From NCBI GenBank assembly GCA_019634385.1, contig JAHQVK010000170.1, forward strand, positions 1 to 64,000: 64,000 nucleotides of DNA, in the 5' to 3' direction. Source of the DNA: Myxococcales bacterium (GTDB lineage: Bacteria; Myxococcota; Kuafuiibacteriia; Kuafuiibacteriales; Kuafuiibacteriaceae). The position numbers and the translations under genes are program-made. Positions 62,405-64,000 of the stretch are shown here, piece by piece. The notes beneath the pieces were generated by a model. It searched no databases, was not told the DNA's origin, and saw only the letters and a program-made list of their open reading frames with translations. Numbering within the stretch: position 1 is the first letter of the stretch; each line of letters opens with the position of its first letter.

Positions 62405-62848
62405 ATGAAAACTGTTCTTACACTGGTGCTTATCAGTAGTGGGGTCAGCGCTACACCGACCTCTTCTGCCATTGCCGGGGATGTCTCTGCGTCGGTGGAA
62501 CATTTCTGGCTTGATACCTCTGGCTCCACCCAGCAAGTGAAGCTGGGGACAAAGGGACAGGTACGGTTGCAGATTCGACCCAAAAAAGGCTATAAAGTAA
62601 ACGATAAAGGTCCATTGGCGGTGGTTTTTGTGGGAACACCCAATATTATTGTTGATCGAACGAAGATGGGACGTGCGGATGCAGAAGGGACATCAGACAG
62701 ACCGGTGTTTAGTTCAAATTTTTTGGCGCGAAAGACGAGCCAGGACCAGGTGCGAGTACAAGCCACATTCGTATTGTGTGATACCAAAGGCACTTTTTGC
62801 GAGCTGAAAAAAGAGTCGGTAGCGATACAGGTAGCGATACAGCCATAA
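62405..62848 (+). CDS. Exported 147-aa protein
   Basis: Signal peptide MKTVLTLVLISSGVSATPTS, then a beta-rich domain of about 120 residues. TKGQVRLQIRPKKGYKVNDK and FVLCDTKGTFCELKKESVAI resemble the N-terminal immunoglobulin-like domain of DsbD, with a Cys pair spaced like a redox pair (LCDTKGTFC). It may carry or sense thiols in the periplasm; this is inference. Start ATG 62405. Confidence 0.65.
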   Translation: MKTVLTLVLISSGVSATPTSSAIAGDVSASVEHFWLDTSGSTQQVKLGTKGQVRLQIRPKKGYKVNDKGPLAVVFVGTPNIIVDRTKMGRADAEGTSDRPVFSSNFLARKTSQDQVRVQATFVLCDTKGTFCELKKESVAIQVAIQP

Positions 62849-62955
62849 AATAGAGTCTTAAGTCCTCTTCTTACGTTATCCGATGCGCATACTGATGTTT
62901 TGTTTTGAGGGTAGCTCTTGCGGAACCCTTCTCGATGGGGTGCTTCAGGTATTGG
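62849..62955. other. Intergenic region left of a family B repeat
   Basis: About 107 bp between the exported-protein stop and a full family B copy. Nothing recognised. Confidence 0.4.
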
Positions 62956-63143
62956 CTAGGGCGTGTCTTTAAACTCCGGCGGCGGAGATTGCGCCGTATC
63001 CCGCGTTTGTGAAGGTGCGGCCCCAGAGGGAGGGTACCGGATGTACCGGACCGAGGGGCCCAAAATGGTGGCGAAGCCACCGAACCCTCACACATGTGGG
63101 AAACAAGTCCCAACGCGGTCTGGAGTTTGAAGACAAGCCCTAG
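62956..63143. repeat. Family B palindromic repeat, best full-length copy
   Basis: 188 bp with CTAG at both ends. Left end CTAGGGCGTGTCTTTAAACT and the inverse of the right end match at about 20 of the first 22 bases. The interior has GGCGGAGATTGCGCCGTATC, the GGTACCGGATGTACC dyad and GGTGGCGAAGCCACC hairpin, so it can fold on itself. I use it as reference for the family. It is in the opposite orientation to the 6820 copy. Confidence 0.85.
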
Positions 63144-63165
63144 CTACCCGAGTGCACGGCTAGAG

Positions 63166-63252
63166 CGGACGGAGAGGGATTCGAACCCTCGGTACCCTTG
63201 CGAGTACACTGGTTTAGCAAACCAGCGCCTTAAGCCACTCGGCCATCCGTCC
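63166..63252 (-). tRNA. tRNA-Ser (GCT)
   Basis: Acceptor GGACGGA pairs with TCCGTCC, with a long variable arm typical of serine. The anticodon stem-loop CTGGTTTGCTAAACCAG carries GCT. The T arm has GGTTCGAATCC. CCA is not encoded (the strand continues CTCTA after the discriminator G). Confidence 0.95.
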
Positions 63253-63281
63253 ACCGTTGTTGTCGCTGACGAAACTCGGTG

Positions 63282-63368
63282 CGGAGCAGGAGGGATTCGA
63301 ACCCCCGGTACGCTCACACGCACGGCGGTTTTCAAAACCGCTGCCTTCAACCGCTCGGCCACTGCTCC
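63282..63368 (-). tRNA. tRNA-Ser (TGA)
   Basis: Acceptor GGAGCAG pairs with CTGCTCC. The anticodon arm GCGGTTTTGAAAACCGC has TGA, with a long variable arm. CCA is not encoded. It is 29 bp upstream of tRNA-Ser (GCT) and probably co-transcribed. Confidence 0.95.
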
Positions 63369-63390
63369 GTAAAGCCCGTCAGGGCGTCTG

Positions 63391-63418
63391 ACATAACCAG
63401 CCTTGGCGCACAACGCAA
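63391..63418 (-). promoter_or_regulatory. Candidate promoter of the tRNA-Ser pair
   Basis: On the minus strand TTGCGT, 16 bases, then TTATGT, fitting weak -35 and -10 boxes about 22 bases before the first tRNA. The GCCCTGACGGGC hairpin lies between the -10 and the tRNA. Confidence 0.3.
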
Positions 63419-63508
63419 GGCTTCGTTGCTCAGAAGTTCAAAGGCGGTAAAGAATGCTGGGGGACCGCGCACAGTCACTAGCAATTCTTGAATGAAACAA
63501 AAGGCTTT

Positions 63509-64000
63509 ATGGCTTCAAATGCTCTACCCTTGACCAGCACTACTATGGTTGACCGAGCGCTCCCCGGTTGGGCGAAAGAAATCCGTTCTACGTACCTTAG
63601 GGGGGAAGCATCCGTATTTTTACTGCACGGTAACGTCTTTGATCTCATTCCTCACTCCGGTGACCTGCTCCGCATGGTCGAGTTTTTGAGCAATGTGCTC
63701 CTGCGGAGGAAGGTAATTATCTGTCATGTGAATGCATCTAGCCGAGTAAAGACCCTCCGTAGAGAGCCGGGAGCACCCCACGTGGACGCGCTGGACTCAG
63801 CAACGGATATGCTGAGTGCTCTATCCTCTCTGCAACGGACGCTCCGAGTCGCCGATGGGGTGGGACTGATCATCGACTATGCGGAGATGCTGATGCCCGC
63901 CGGTGATTTAAGTCTACTTAGCGAAGGGGATCGAAGGGCGATTGTGACGGTTCATCAGTGGAGCCTCGATCGTCGGCTCGAGAACTCAGACAATGTCGTT
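63509..64000 (+). CDS. N-terminal part of an AAA-ATPase-like protein, cut by window end
   Basis: Open from ATG 63509 (AAAGG about five bases upstream) to the last base. It reads MASNALPLTSTTMVDRALPG, with YLRGEASVFLLHGNVFDLIP and VGLIIDYAEMLMP, and continues past the edge. The LHGNVxDL segment recalls the N-terminal domain of AAA-family ATPases found in Deltaproteobacteria and Planctomycetes; the P-loop would lie beyond the window. No stop was reached in 164 codons. Identification is moderate because the catalytic part is missing. Confidence 0.55.
   Translation, partial: MASNALPLTSTTMVDRALPGWAKEIRSTYLRGEASVFLLHGNVFDLIPHSGDLLRMVEFLSNVLLRRKVIICHVNASSRVKTLRREPGAPHVDALDSATDMLSALSSLQRTLRVADGVGLIIDYAEMLMPAGDLSLLSEGDRRAIVTVHQWSLDRRLENSDNVV

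Noticed and set aside
63094-63413. Open frames of 92 and 89 codons across the tRNA genes
   Set aside because: These are the well-known spurious translations of tRNA-Ser sequence (GIRTPGTLTRTAVFKTAAFN); the region codes for two tRNAs.

Overview
The window looks like a chromosomal segment of a Gram-negative, Myxococcota-like (former Deltaproteobacteria) bacterium, probably of an uncultured lineage. The grounds are a KdsC-type Kdo enzyme, many lipoproteins (one with a TSQPTS linker), a Ser/Thr kinase, an FHA-containing enhancer-binding-protein relative, PilZ fusions, a receiver/J-like giant, and a LexA-box-like sequence resembling the Myxococcus type. The phylum is an inference. No phage, plasmid, CRISPR array, rRNA or transposase gene was seen. 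Both strands are densely coded and most gene clusters are short.

Layout. 1-4.2 kb: palindromic repeats, then a Clp-type AAA+ unfoldase and an unknown gene. 4.3-7.9 kb: coaBC, family-4 uracil-DNA glycosylase, a repeat cluster and uppP. 7.9-12.4 kb: a KamA-like radical SAM enzyme, a HelD-like helicase and an M23 peptidase on the minus strand. 12.7-16.8 kb: argG, pyrG, repeats and kdsC. 16.8-20.2 kb: two divergent PilZ fusions, one a membrane-anchored PilZ/coiled-coil/Uma2-like protein and the other a PilZ-Hsp70. 20.1-27.1 kb: thioesterase, YigZ, FHA-AAA-HTH regulator, zinc ribbon, lexA, a protein arginine methyltransferase homologue, small lipoproteins and a PhaR-type regulator. 27.1-32.6 kb: repeats, a beta-helix protein, a tail-specific protease and an NAD-binding epimerase relative. 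32.7-36.4 kb: a 37-codon ORF plus E1 alpha/beta 2-oxoacid dehydrogenase, and a SUFU-domain protein divergent from an ETFBKMT-like methyltransferase. 36.4-42.1 kb: phhA with a divergent Lrp regulator, guaA, an SGNH hydrolase, a DUF423 protein and a lipoprotein. 42.4-52.2 kb: def-fmt, a 1037-residue multidomain protein, a Ser/Thr kinase, hflX and an exported protein. 52.4-58.5 kb: gpsA, a BioD-like protein, an oxidase subunit III, an M20-like lipoprotein, an RluD-type synthase and a thioredoxin-fold lipoprotein. 58.6-64 kb: an FtsB-like protein, PIN-PhoH, an O-antigen-ligase-like protein, two tRNA-Ser genes and the start of a gene cut by the window edge.

The most unusual structure is a set of short palindromic repeats (called A, B, C and D here). 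Families A, B and D are bounded by CTAG or a YTAR variant of it. At least five sit on or just inside a stop codon (Clp gene, pyrG, phhA, the Ser/Thr kinase gene, gpsA). A YTAR target is typical of IS5-group transposition, and CTAG contains TAG, so insertion with target duplication would leave a stop codon intact. No transposase is present here, so they look like non-autonomous elements.

Other points of note are a probable CTG start for fmt overlapping the def stop, the paired PilZ-Hsp70 and PilZ-Uma2 genes, a bacterial PRMT with all family signature loops, and several proteins that keep a fold but lack key catalytic residues (FHA-EBP, M20 lipoprotein, thioredoxin-like lipoprotein).
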